A stretch of 64,000 bases of DNA from Amyelois transitella (Eukaryota > Arthropoda > Insecta > Lepidoptera > Pyralidae): assembly GCF_032362555.1 (NCBI RefSeq), contig NC_083526.1, forward strand, positions 2,872,001 through 2,936,000, in the 5' to 3' direction. The translations under genes were made by a program, and so were the position numbers. The notes below the pieces were generated by a model. It saw only the letters and a list, made by a program, of their open reading frames with translations, was not told the origin of the DNA and ran no database searches. Shown piece after piece: positions 10,501-22,502 of the stretch. Position 1 is the first letter of the stretch. Every line of letters starts with the position of its first letter.

Positions 10501-12160
10501 ATAAAAATAAGTGTACTATAATAATAACTAGGAATCTTTAAAATTATCAATACTTTTAAATTTCACTGCCAGCCTCTATTTCATGAAATATGGCATATTA
10601 ATATATCTACATATATATGCTATGATTAATTAAAATAATTTAAAAATCTAATAGTTATACCACTGCCACCTCATCTCCTTATTAATAAAGTAAGTATTTA
10701 AATATAAAAAAAATCCATGATACCTATATTCTGCTATGCAAACGCAAGCCCACCTACCTCGATTTGAGGTCTTTTTGGTAAAAATATTGTCTAACTATAA
10801 TAATTACAACTTACCTAAAATATGTCACACAACATTAATGTCACCGTTAAATACCAACTGAATATATCTAATATAATAGTAATACAGATCAAAATCATAT
10901 CTCTTCATTTTGCTTCTCAATTTTTTCTCGGATTTCACTCCACGCGCTCCTTTTGAAAAGTTGTTAAATCTCACGGACCGAGTCGATACTGTACAGATTG
11001 AAATTCCTTTCCGTTACATCGCAAAGTAAATTCGCTTGCCTTTGGTGATAACTTCTTTCACAGATACAATCTACTATATATACATACTTTCTCATTGATT
11101 ACCTATAGATATCTAAGATCACTCCTTACCTTAGTCGAAGGCTGTGAAATAATAGCTTTAACCTTCCACATGTAGATATATCCATCCCCGTTAAAATTTT
11201 AATTTTTAAGGAATAACGGTTAGCGATATACATATATATAGTAATGTAATTCCCTTTTCATCTTATTATTATTTCTAGTTGTAAATTGTGTGCTTGTATG
11301 TTATTAGGAAGAATGGTATTCAGCAATTTTTAATCCTTATATGATTCTTTTTTTTCTAATTGTTTCTGTCACTTATCATCTCCTGTATGCCTTAAAGTCC
11401 GTCATTTACCTACCAAAGTAAAGATGAAACGGATTTTGCTGAAATTTCGCAAACGAAAAATATTATTAAATAATGGTGGTGTCCACTATGGGAGGTTCTG
11501 TAAGTACCCACGGGAGCCAAGCTTGGAGCAAAACCTAGTAGGTATAGTAAAATGTCTACTTATGCAATAACTGGCTTTATTCTTACCTAGAATTTAATTC
11601 ATCTTTTCAAGTACAAAATTTGTCATTCTAAGCCTGAATCATACCTCTACATCCTTATCATTAGATTTACGCGTAAAAGCGTATAAATAATATCTTTCTT
11701 TGCCTTTTGTATTAAAATGTCAGTGTTTTTGCACGACAATTTTTACCTCACACTCAAAATACACAATATACCTATTAGTTCCATTTAGTACCTATAGAAT
11801 AATAATTACCTACATCTTAAATAATTATAAACATGGTTTCTAAATGTTTAAAATTATCTGCTACTTTCCAATAAGTGTTACATCTTTACCTAGATTTTAT
11901 TATACCACCTTGATAATATTATGTATCTAATCAAGCACTAGGTCGAATTTTGTACACAAGGGCTGAAAGTAACCTATTTGTACAAGTATATTGGGTTGGT
12001 TTTATCTCGTACACAATATGATTGAGGTTTAACAATAACAAAAATATATAATTCGTTAAAAGTATGCCTTTCACGGATTACAGATTTGAAAATTGTGTGA
12101 CATTTTTAAATTGAACATTGTACTAACATTTGATATGGATTTTATCTGAAATAAACGATT
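7576..12160. other. AT-rich intergenic DNA, no gene seen
   Basis: No ORF with protein-like composition and no recognisable repeat over 4.6 kb. It is strongly AT-rich with short homopolymers. Part could belong to a long ENT 3' UTR or to regulatory DNA, but nothing in the sequence shows it. Confidence 0.5.
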
Positions 12161-12914
12161 ATTATTATTATAAAAGATGCCAATCAACCTTCAGATCTCT
12201 GTAGACATTGCAATAGTGCATCGGAAACAATACAGCATATAACAGGAGCTTGCTCTTCGCTAGCTCAAACGGACTACAAACATCGTCACGACCAGGTTGC
12301 TGCAATAATCCACCAATATTTAGCTTTGCAAGGTAATTTCATAACAAAAATGGAACCATATTATAAATATAAACCTGAGATAGTACTGGAAAATAGAAAA
12401 CAAAAGATATACTGGGACAGAACAATACTAACAGATAAGACTATTCATTATAACAGACCAGATATAACAGTTCATGATAAAGAAACAGATACAGTATACC
12501 TCATAGATATAGCTATTCCGAATTCACATAATGTTCAAAAAACAATATCAGAAAAACTTAGTAAATATCAGGATTTAGCAATAGAAGTGAAAACCCAATG
12601 GAAAGCAAATAAAGTTCATATAATCCCAATAGTTTTATCATCAACAGGTATTATTCCAAAAACCCTTGCACAAAGTCTAACTACATTAAAGCTACCACCG
12701 TACACTCTTCATCTCCTACAAAAAGCTACCATACTTAACACCTGCCGAATAACCCGAAAGTTTTTAACTTCATCTAACATTTCATCTAACTTTTCTATTT
12801 AGGTAACCTCTTCTATCTATCTTCTGCTTCTATCGCTTGGTCGCGACCCGCGTTAGAAGAAAATTTACCCTCATCTGAGGAGAAAAGGAAAAAATGTGAA
12901 AAAAAAAAAAAAAA
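12161..12914 (+). mobile_element. 5'-truncated LINE fragment with CCHC finger and restriction-like endonuclease (R2/R4-like)
   Basis: An open frame runs from about 12161 to a TAG at 12800-12802, followed by a 3' tail of about 95 bases and an A-tract (12899-12914). The protein starts with a CCHC zinc finger (CRHCNSASETIQHITGAC, 12200-12253). Further on is RPDITVHDKETDTVYLIDIA, the PD..D core of the restriction-like endonuclease of non-LTR elements of the R2/R4 type. It ends in ATILNTCRITRKFLTSSNIS. Reverse transcriptase and 5' parts are missing, as expected for a dead-on-arrival insertion. No frameshift in about 210 codons suggests moderate age at most. Confidence 0.8.
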
Positions 12915-13564
12915 TTCAATCCTACTTAGAAATTCGAATTTAAAATATTATTTCACTAATAATAATATAATAATAATAATTTGTTTATTTCAGACTTTTC
13001 AATCCATTATAACTATTTGATAATTTTAAATATATTTTTTTGTGTTACAAAATTATTTTCAAGCACAACTTCAATCTCTTCTTATAGATATTTCTATCAA
13101 CAATACCGTATACATATGACAATAATAGAAACCTTAACACCTAACGTAACCGTATTTTTCCACTTTTCCACTTTTGTGTATCTAATAATATTTCTATAAA
13201 CTTACACTTAAACACTTATAATCCTCTGATAAAATGTAATAATATGAATTATTGAATAAAATATATGAAAATAATGTATATTTCTTTAATTTTAATGACC
13301 CATTTCAATTATTCATATCTGCCAAAATGTCTAAGAATTAACAAAATTTTTGTGAATTTTGAAAGAATGAAAGTAAGAATTTAGAGAATTTTAGATGCAT
13401 TATGTAGGTGTAAGTTCTTTAGTCGTAGCTTTCATAAGATTTTGCAGGAAATAATGAAGTGATCTTAGGCAACCTAAATGTATAAATAAATATCCTTAAG
13501 CCTTATTCTAATTCGTAAAAAAGGAAAGAGAAGTAACAGAGAAAAATATATTTTATTAACAGGG
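12915..13564. other. AT-rich intergenic DNA
   Basis: Contains an ATT/ATA microsatellite-like stretch at 12957-12980 and no protein-like ORF. I see nothing else in it. Confidence 0.5.
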
Positions 13565-13735
13565 CTAATTTGAAAAAAAATTTATTTAAAACTTTCAATA
13601 TCACATTATTGTTTTATCTTTTGGTTTCACAACATTGGCTGACGTCAAATAAATTATTTAAAACTGAGTTTGCTGCCGCTTCCAAAGCGTCAGTTCAGAA
13701 GAAGCGGTTAAACTGCACTTCAGCATTTTCAGAGA
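13565..13735. repeat. Family C repeat, diverged
   Basis: Shares tgccgcttccaaagcg, gaagaagcgg and ttcagcattttc with the copies at 224-352 and 2262-2415, preceded by ttatcttttggtttcacaac. Confidence 0.6.
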
Positions 13736-14029
13736 GGAAGAGATGATAAGAAAAAAGTCAATAGAGGTATTTTTTTTATTCCTAAAAATTTTAACAGTTT
13801 TATTTAGGTAGTTTTCCCATATTAATCCATATAAAAGTGGAATAAAAATTTCAGTTTTATTCCACTTTGATCACCTTCAATGTACGGGTAGGTATTCAGC
13901 TCTGATAGTTATCACATTGCCAGTTAGAGGTTAAAATTGACTTAGCTAACATATTTTCTTCTGGCAAAGACTAAATCAAGAGTTCCCGAAACCGACCAGC
14001 TTGCAAGACAGTTATAAATAAAGCTAAGT

Positions 14030-14115
14030 ATGCAGGGATTATGGCAAGTGAAAAGATGAAGTCTGCCTACCTCTCTGGGAAAGAGCCGAGATTTTATGTA
14101 CATATGTATAATAGG
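14030..14115 (+). mobile_element. LINE 3'-end fragment
   Basis: Diverged C-terminal codons of the RTE-like LINE: agtatgcagggattatggca, then gtctgcctacctctctggga and a tail ttttatgtacatatgtataa. Confidence 0.65.
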
Positions 14116-14839
14116 TTTTAGCAGAGTACCTATTATTTCCCTTCGTACCGCGGTCGCAATATCAATGAAGGGTATGTACGACAGAGTAAAAGCGACGTTC
14201 GCACCTAACTACTTTTATGGTCAGTGTAAAAATAGGTTGGCACTTTCTTTTAACTTCCTTTAACAATAACGTTGTAATTAATGTATCATACCTTATCCGA
14301 GGTCAAACATATGATAGTTTTTTTTGTTGATAAAATTTACACGGGTGCGAAGCCCCAGGTAAAAGGTAGTTTCATAAGGTTCTTTATTTTCATATTTATA
14401 TAGCAAGTAAATGCTTTGTTCACTAAAGGAGTACATCACAAATATAAAACAGTAGTACAGTTCAAAGGCGGGTTATCCTTCTCTTCTCGATCTCTTCCAG
14501 ACAACCTGACAATAAGAGGATCGCACACAAAATTGAGGCAAGGGTGAACAACAGTTCAACGGAAGAACAGGAGTTCTTTGTACCTACAGTATACTTTAAC
14601 TGGGACAAAAAGTAGGAGAATATTATAATGTTTTATAGATACATAACTTATCGGCCAACCCACATTAGTATCGTATGGATCATAAATGATATTGTAATTA
14701 ATTAGAAAGTTATTGTTTTATTCATAGGAGCTATATTTATAAGTACGATTTATCAGTGTCATACATATATATATTGTTAAATTTGGAGTCTGTATCAAAC
14801 CCGGGAAGACGATAGATGATCGTAAATGTCGATTCGAAT

Positions 14840-15200
14840 CCACACTAATAATAAAGATTTGTATGTTTGTACTCAAATAAACTCAAAAACTACTTCACGA
14901 CATTCGGCACATTCATATATAGGATAGACCTTCGGGAGTGACATAAGCTGATTTTTCTGGAATTTCCCACGGAAGCGATGGCCCGCGCAAGAGCTAGTAC
15001 TTAATTAATAAAGCTGTTACGACGAGGGTAAAGAAAACTCACATTGGATGCTTTAATGTGCAGGCCCTGTAAGATGCGGAGGTCAGAGGGGTAACGCTTC
15101 GTGTGACAACTTGACTTACCCAATCCAAGATCATGGTCAAAGGCGCATGCCGCCGGGCTCCTCCAGATGCGTAAGGATGTAAATTGGGTTTAACACAAGG
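14840..15200. repeat. Degenerate short repeat followed by a family D copy
   Basis: 14840-15003 begins ctaataataaagatttgtat and ends gatggcccgcgcaagagcta, the layout of a short interspersed repeat with an 'agctagt' end. 15057-15200 is a reverse family D copy (tcaaaggcgcatgccgccgg and aggatgtaa). Confidence 0.5.
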
Positions 15201-15638
15201 AGAAAGAAGAATCACAAGTTTTCCCGGATATCATATTTGACATTTTTATCCATTACGACGAGGAAGACCGAGCTTTTGGGTGTAGGTTTCAAAATACATT
15301 GTGATGACTCTTTGATGGTCGGAATTAATTTGAATATGATTCAAAATGGCTTACGCCCTTACCATACCGTACTTTCTTTTCATCCATATTCATACATCTT
15401 CATGCACAGGTTTAGAATTTTGAGAGGGCATGATTCTCTTCGAGAAATGATTAACCATTTATTTTATTGAAATGTTTTACGTAATTTACTACGTTATACA
15501 GTAGTTATATAGTTCTTTTTTGTTCGTACGTTTTATGGTTTCTGTTTAAAAAATCGTGATTTTGATTAATATTTCAATTATGTGATTAATATTATAATTC
15601 GCTAGATAATAAATAATCTACAATCAAAGACAACATTT

Positions 15639-15644
15639 TTTATT
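15639..15644 (-). terminator. Candidate poly(A) signal of Osiris gene 1
   Basis: TTTATT on + (AATAAA on -) about 115 bases after the stop codon; more such sites follow in the same AT-rich stretch. Confidence 0.4.
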
Positions 15645-15760
15645 GTGTTCAATAAATAAAAATAAATATCGACAATAAATAACTAGTTCTACACTCTATC
15701 CGTGGGTGCCTTCATCCTATTTACAATAATCGGGTGCTTATTTACACGAGGTAATCGAGT

Positions 15761-16826
15761 TCAGTAGGTGGGTGATGACGCTGATGATGAAATTGATGAT
15801 GAGACGGAAGCAACACTAGAATAACTTGGAGATTGGTTCGAGGAAGCTGAAGAACTTGATTCTCCGGGGTAGTATGAGCTGTAGGCGAGTTGCGATGGAT
15901 CCCAAACTCTAGAATAGGGGCCGGACGCGGAGGGTTCCCATTGGGGACTGTAAGAGTCGGAGGGCGCTGCTGGGGTGGAGGCAGGGGTACCGTATTGTGA
16001 AGCCGGAGGTCCGTATTGGGGTGCGGGAGGGGCGGCTTCAGTTGGTGCAATCATCATTGGCATAGCTGTAACAGAAATTAAATTTTAATTGATAGAACAA
16101 TTTCAAAAGCGATGTTAGATTATTTTTATAAAATTTTAATGCTAACCTCCTTTCTTCATCAGCAGGTTGTAGACGAGGAATCCGACGACAAGTGTGATCG
16201 CGAGCTTGCTAAGGATCAGTGCTTTGATAGCCTTGACACCAATGATCGCAACTAGGATCGGCATCAACGCCTTCATCTTCAATTTCAGCAGCAACAACAC
16301 TGGAAGCAGCAGCTTCTTCTTCAAGATGCCGCGAGCTGTAAAATTAAAAAAGATATTCTTGAATCGTTAACAAAACATATCTGGCTTAAAAACTACCTAT
16401 TTATTTAAAACTGTCTATGTGTACATCCATACCTTCACCATTTTCATTGCTTTCTTCGGGGAACTCCACATCAAGACCCCTGTCAGCTCTATAGCTGACT
16501 TCAGCACCTTGGAACAAGAACTCTGGGAGCTGGAATCTGAACTCATTGGTGTTCAGAATTCTTCCAACGCGATCGAAGATGACTTTATCGATGTTTTTCT
16601 CCTCGAACGCCCTGGCCGACTCCGAGGACACTCCGAGCTTCGTATCCAGGAACGAGAGAACTTTCACTTTAAGACACGAAGTAGGAGAATCTGCTTCAAA
16701 ACAATCACTGATAACACTGTCTAATAGTTCATCACTTGTGCTCAATCGAGCTGTTGGGATCTCATTGTCCTTGATGCTGTATCCGCGCACTAGAGCTAAA
16801 GAGGCTAGGAGAAGAAGGCACTTCAT
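15761..16826 (-). CDS. Osiris-family protein (DUF1676), gene 1
   Basis: Insect-specific secretory-pathway protein family of cuticle- and trachea-forming epithelia; exact Osi number not determinable. Exons on -: 16826-16433, 16335-16147, 16065-15761 (stop TGA 15763-15761); phases join as Ala codons at both splices, giving 295 aa. The start at 16826 is the first ATG and opens a signal peptide ([15 protein letters not shown]). Residues about 40-60 have the Osiris Cys pair ([20 protein letters not shown]). Exon 2 is a long hydrophobic segment preceded by KKK. Exon 3 is Ser/Pro/Tyr-rich and holds [10 protein letters not shown], a variant of the family's AQxLAY motif. A TATA box lies about 100 bp upstream. 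The next Osiris gene is 5.7 kb away in the same orientation. The longer frame starting at 16841 uses GTG and is not preferred. Confidence 0.92.
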
Positions 16827-16922
16827 TTTAGCTGTTTTCACTGTGTCATTAGATTTGATTAATTAGACGTACGGCGCGGCCGGTTAATGGAGTAACAATG
16901 ATTTAATTTTTCAATGGGCTTG

Positions 16923-16931
16923 GTTTTTATA
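16923..16931 (-). promoter_or_regulatory. TATA box of Osiris gene 1
   Basis: TATAAAAAC on -, 97 bases before the ATG. Osiris gene 2 has the same element at a similar distance. Confidence 0.65.
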
Positions 16932-16939
16932 CGGGATCC

Positions 16940-18025
16940 TTTGGGCGGCTAGGCACGCGGTCCGCACGCGTGGACGGAATCCTAATCGCTTTCATACTTG
17001 GCGAAGTATTTATTTTCATTTAAGAAAGTCCTGTGGTGAGAGTGACTGCGGTTTTGGCTGAAACTGTAATAATTTTTATATTCTAAGTAATAAAAGTATC
17101 GAATTTGAAAAATATTTAAGTAAAAAAACACTGAAACGCCGAATTGTGTACTTTTTTTATTAAATAACTCTGTCAAACAATCTACATAGGTATTTTACCC
17201 AAAGCTTTTCGTCAAATGGTTAATGTGACGAACCTATTACGAGTAACAACAAAATTACACGACCACCTAATTCACCTATGTAGTTTTCAGTAGCGTAACA
17301 TAGTTAATCGCCACGTTCCTTGTTTGATAATTTCAATGCGTTTGACTACCTGATAGCATTATGAGATCTAAGGTGGTACTCACAAGCCGAATTATTAATT
17401 ATTCACTCTTGCCTTGAAAATGGATGTATTACTATTAACAAACATAGGGGCACAGAGACATGGGGAGGTTCATCCAAAACTATATTTTGAAACTTAGATC
17501 CGGGATGGCTTCCACGCATTTATACGTTTATTGCATCTGTTTAACAAACAATAAATCAACTGTTGTTCATTACGATGCCACCCGCTCTCACCGCCAACGC
17601 TCACATACAAATCATTCTTGTTCTTCTGTAACAGCTACGTATTCGTAATACTCGAGTAAGGTAATGCTAAATAGCGCCGTGACTTTTTTTCGATTGAGTA
17701 AGCAAAACAATGTTTTCGGAGGAAGTTAGTTTAAATTCAAGTTGCTTGAAATTTGTAGCACTGAAGTTTGTTCGATCAAAAATTTAATATTATTTTACCT
17801 ATATTCAAATTCAAAATTTTTATTAATTATATGTAATGGGATATTTCAAACATCACTTAATAATTGTCATATCTTTTGGTTTCACAGTATCGGTTGTCAA
17901 CTTCACAATTAATTAATTATAAATATTAATATTAAGGGGAAAGTACGATAAACGTACTCTTGATAAATCGGGTGAAAGATTAGGTCACGAGTAAGTACCC
18001 TTAAAACATACGAGCTCGCATGAAA
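16940..18025. other. Intergenic DNA upstream of Osiris gene 1
   Basis: Includes the presumed promoter-proximal region of Osiris gene 1 and a partial family C/F repeat at about 17800-17930 (atcttttggtttcacagtat). No convincing coding sequence. Confidence 0.45.
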
Positions 18026-18029
18026 AGAT

Positions 18030-18410
18030 TAGTGATGATTATTGACGAAGCAAGAGAACAATGCAGGGATCATGGCAAGAGAACAGATTCGTTTCTGCCT
18101 ACTACTCCAGGAAAGAGGAGTAATGTATAAAGGTATGTATGTATGTACATACATACATATAGTCCCTTACGGAGTAGAAAGAGCCAATAGTCCCGAAAAG
18201 ACTGAAAGGCCACGTTCAGCTGCTCGGCTTAATGATGGAATTGAGATCCAATTAGTGACAGGTTGCTAGCCCATCGCCTAAAAAAAGGATCGCAATTTTA
18301 TAAGCCTATCCCTTAGTCGCCTTTTACGACATCCATGGGAAAGAGATTGAGTGGTCTTATTCTTGTTTGTTTTGTATTTGTGCCGGGAACCACACGGCAC
18401 GTATGTATGT
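18030..18410. mobile_element. LINE 3' end with an element A inserted in its tail
   Basis: 18030-18146 is a LINE 3' end on + (gacgaagcaagagaacaatg, then gtttctgcctactactccag) with a (GTAT)n tail. At about 18147-18400 a reverse element A follows, ending cacacggcac. After it, gtatgtatgt (18401-18410) repeats the LINE tail, so the SINE went into that tail. Confidence 0.75.
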
Positions 18411-18884
18411 AAAGCGGAAAAATAGACCCTATTTGACTTTCTTAGACTGGGTCGTAGGTGAACCCCAGTGAGTTAAATTAATAAGGATAGGATAAGTCGA
18501 GGAACAAAGATTATAATGTGCACAGTTTATAAAATAAACATCGTTTTGACAACCTGTCGTACAAATGACCCCAAACTGGTTATATAAACACTGAAGTTTA
18601 CCAGAAAGTGAAATTGATCTGATTTGACAAAAAGCTCGCGTGTATTTACCTAACCTCCATTATGCAATAAGGGATGGCCGCCATCTTGTATGCACCACGC
18701 GACGACATTTGCATTAACGTCCATGTCCGGATTGTGAAATGGCTGTTTCACTTCCGTTCGACTGTTTTATTTGTTAGATTGTATTTATGGTGTGTGATAA
18801 TGTTGTTTTTTACGTTAATATAAGATTTAAGTAAGTATTATGCGTCTGCTTGCCCGTACATACTTATTAGAAACACAATGAAAC

Positions 18885-19112
18885 ACGTATAATCAAGTCT
18901 ATATCTTTTGCGTGGTAGACAGAGCTAACAGTCTTAAAAAGACTAATAGGCCACGTTCAGCTGTTTGGTTTATTGATAGAATTGAGATTCAAATAGGTTG
19001 CCAGCACATCGCCTAAAAGAAAATTCCCAAGTTCATTGCCCTTGCCTTTAGTCGCCTTTTTCTTTTTAGTCGACTTTTTCTTCTATTGGTGCCGGGAACT
19101 CCAAGGAACACA
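18885..19112 (-). mobile_element. Element A, diverged
   Basis: Reverse copy with aggccacgttcagctgtttg, atagaattgagattcaaata and tattggtgccgggaactcca; the middle has small deletions and a local duplication of the 'ttagtcg' block. Confidence 0.75.
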
Positions 19113-19114
19113 TT

Positions 19115-20365
19115 ATTGTGTTTCTTGTTTAGTACAACATAAAAGTGAGCAGGGACTTATTGCTTGCAGGTTCATCCGCGTGAATTTCGATTAGCTGTTA
19201 GGTTTGGAAGCTTAGTACTTTTTGGTATCATAACTTATCTTGAAATTGCTTTGGATAAATACCCAAGTTAAAAATAGGTAGGAGGTAACAAAATAAGTGA
19301 CATTTCTTGACATTTGTTCAACTTTATGACTGTGGATGTTTAAAACCATATATTTTTAAATGCCAATTTTTTTACATTCGTCCAGACATTTCAGCTGTAT
19401 TTACGTAGGTGTATTAAACAATTACACATAGTCACAAATATTTTCTTATCATCTTTATTCATATAATATATCTTAACAAACGACCTACGTATACGTTCAA
19501 AACAAAAATAAACATGCAATGGTAAACACAATTTTCTGTGTTGTTGATAAACAGTGTAACCATATTAAGTAATAGACCACATAACTTAAGCTTCAAACTG
19601 TTCAAACTCATCTTATTCGTGACCAACATGACAATACATTTCTATCCCAAATACTGTCTTACTATCAATAAACAAACTTGCCTGTTCTGTTTAAAAATTA
19701 TAAAATAAACGATTTTGAACCTTACTACTTAAAGAATATAAACAATACCGGCATTGAAAATGCAAATAGATTTGTCTAATACGTAAGGTAGCACTTTCCT
19801 CGCTAAAGGTGCGTTATAATGGTTTAGTATGGGTTCGAATCTGTGCTAATGTGTAGCTAGTGGGTCACCAGGGTATGAAAGGAATTCTGTGCAGCCATCG
19901 CCCGCATCCTGAGCATGCTTGCGGAATTGCAATGAGGAGTGCCACAGGGCTCGATATTAGGACCTTCAACTTTAATGTTTATGGCCTCTTTGGAGAATCA
20001 ATTCTGTCGGCGATTGAAACTTTCTTTCTAGAAGTTAAAGTTGTTTGAAAAATCTTGTTTGCGATTAAAGTAATTATTTTGTTTGTAAAACTTAAAAATT
20101 AAATCGTCAAAGAAAGAAACATTGTTACAAAAGCATAATTAATTTCACGCGCAACTTTACAATGCGCCTGACACAGAGAGATATTGGTATAACAAATTAC
20201 GTTTGCTTAACATCTGACGATAAATAAGTTGTATTAAATTTAATGAGGTCAGTTTTATTATCTTATTCAACTTATTTTACAAAATTAAAAAAAAGTTCAG
20301 GTATACTTAACGCGTTTCTTTATGCACGCATTGATGCCCATGAGGATCGTTTTCTTTAAACCTTT
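19115..20365. other. Intergenic DNA with a reverse-transcriptase remnant
   Basis: Mostly AT-rich and anonymous. At about 19929-19963 a frame reads GVPQGSILGP, the hallmark motif of jockey-like non-LTR reverse transcriptases, in a short GC-richer block (19860-20040). No longer RT domain is readable. Confidence 0.5.
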
Positions 20366-21010
20366 GCCCTACAGCTTAACGTGGAATATAGAATTTTCAA
20401 GACCATTGGGTCTGTCAACCCCGTAAGGGATAAAGGTATAAATGTATTCTATTTTTAGGCGTGTTATCGATCTCTGTATTACAATTTCATCATCATGTAA
20501 TTATAAATAAATTCACTTCTGAGTTTTGTGAATATCGGCTCTTTTTCTACCCCTCGAGGGGAAAAGATGTGATCACGTGTAAGAAGAAAAAATATTTTCG
20601 CTTCTTTAGTAGAACACAATCACTGCCATCTTTTGGTAACAACATAAACCTTAATCGATAGAAAGTTGTTAGTTGCGCGGGAGATGCAAGCATGCAAAGC
20701 AGAGGAATCTCTGTATACGACAAAAGCATTAGTTTCAATGCTCATGGTGATGATGCTGTATTTGGTAAAAATATGAAGAAAATCCAACAGAGGTCATTTT
20801 AAATTACAGTATATATAAGAAACTGTATTTCGGAGGAGTAGTACAACAATGGCGACAGTAATTTTATTTTTGATTTAACTAAGTAGATATTTTTGATTCG
20901 CTCAAGATTCGATGTAAACTTCATTCATTCTTCCTTCATATAATCACGTCAATGTTCCTTGCGGGATAGACAGAGTCAGCGGCATCGCAAGGCCACGTTC
21001 AGCTAAGTAA
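20366..21010. mobile_element. Three element A fragments
   Basis: 20366-20435 (+: ccattgggtctgtcaacccc, then gtaagggataaagg), 20540-20582 (+, very diverged: ctacccctcgaggggaaaag) and 20935-21006 (-: ttgcgggatagacagagtca, ggccacgttcagcta). Confidence 0.55.
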
Positions 21011-21221
21011 TGGAACTTACTGAGGGAGAACATTGTTAATAAAATTTGCACATTTTGGCAACTGGGGTAGGTTCGTTTCGTGATGAATCTAGCGGTAGCG
21101 GGAGTCGGGGTCAATTTGTTAATTTTGGTTCAGTCAGATTCGACTAAATGCGGTCTTTTAGACTAGTACCTATATTCACACGTATATCACATGTTTATGC
21201 CTCATGCTTGAGCCAGCATAC

Positions 21222-21586
21222 CATACATATAACCTTAGTCCTTTGCGCGGTAGGCAGAGCCAACAGTCTCGAAAACAACTTCATTGAGATTCAAATGGTG
21301 ACAGGTCTAGCTAGCCCATCGTCTAGAACATAGGAATCCAAAGTTTATAAACCTCTGTCTACCCCGCCAGGGATATAGACGTGTCTAGATTTTTATATGT
21401 ATGTAGGTTCTGTCGTGTAGTTTTCGGAACTTTAGAATAGAATCGCTCCATATCTTTCCCGTGGATGTCGTAAAAGGCGACTAAGGATGGGCTAGCAACA
21501 TGTCTTTTAATCTCGATTCTATAATAAAACCTTCGAGACTGTCTACACCGCAAGGGCTATAGACGTGATAATATGTATGTATGTCA
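21222..21586. mobile_element. Cluster of diverged element A copies, opposite orientations
   Basis: 21222-21352 is a reverse copy (ggtaggcagagccaacagtc). 21355-21405 is a forward tail (ctgtctaccccgccagggat). 21410-21585 is a forward copy with an internal deletion (tcccgtggatgtcgtaaaag; tail gtgataatatgtatgtatgt). Confidence 0.65.
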
Positions 21587-22325
21587 CGCATATTTACAGT
21601 TTAATATAGGTAGAAGATATAGATAAATAGAATCTTCTTATCTCCATCCTTCTATAATTTTACATCTTTCAGAGAAAATGTTATAGTTAATTTAATACTC
21701 CCTTGTTTTTTAGGCACGCATTAAAATGTTTCTAAGATACCGGTGTAATATATTTTGTGGTCACAGTTTGTACAACTAATCGATTATTCCGTCGACATAG
21801 TGTGTAAAGTGAATTTTATCACGATTTTGTGTCAAATAGGCGATTTATTTTAAATTCAGGTGCAGTGGCGAGCGAAAGTTTACTTTCCTGTGGATTATTC
21901 ACAATTTTCTCCAAGGCATATTTAAGGAAACGTGTGTTGCGTAGTGTCTAAATACTTATTGATTTTGTTAGCACATTTTGTATGTGAAAGAAATGAGACC
22001 TGTTAGAATTTAATAGTGAGAATTAAGTATTGAGTAAATATTAATTTTTCTAAATTAAAAAGTAAAAATTAATATTGGGAAACAAACAAATAACTAGCCT
22101 CTGAAACTACAATGGACTTGACTTTTAGTTTCTTTCTACAATATTTTGTTTGTGTTACAAACAAAGTTATTGTTTTATAAAAAAATATCACTTGATAGTA
22201 CTCTGTTTCGTATATTATTTTCAGGGTCAAAAGAATAATTAAATAAACAGATTTATTCAATAGCTTTATTATAGTTAAAATAAATAACATCCACACATCA
22301 CAATCACACAGTCTCTCATGCACGT

Positions 22326-22331
22326 TTTATT
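22326..22331 (-). terminator. Candidate poly(A) signal of Osiris gene 2
   Basis: TTTATT on + (AATAAA on -), about 170 bases after the stop codon; another is near 22250. Confidence 0.4.
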
Positions 22332-22502
22332 TAAATAAATAAGTTGCATTTGGTACATTACATAGTATTTACACTGTCACGGTTTCTAAAGAAACCTATT
22401 TTTGGTCTGTTCCAGTCGTTTGGCGCCATTTTGGATTCTAGCGTTAGAATTTCGAACGGCGGCCATTTCGAATGGTTCGGGTCAGAGGTGAGTTCGAGGA
22501 GT

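Noticed and set aside
15742-16050. 102-codon Pro/His/Leu-rich ORF on -
   Set aside because: Another frame of Osiris gene 1 exon 3; splice phase selects the frame ending SSPTY.
16419-16866. Two ORFs of about 100 codons on +
   Set aside because: Antisense shadows of Osiris gene 1 exon 1.
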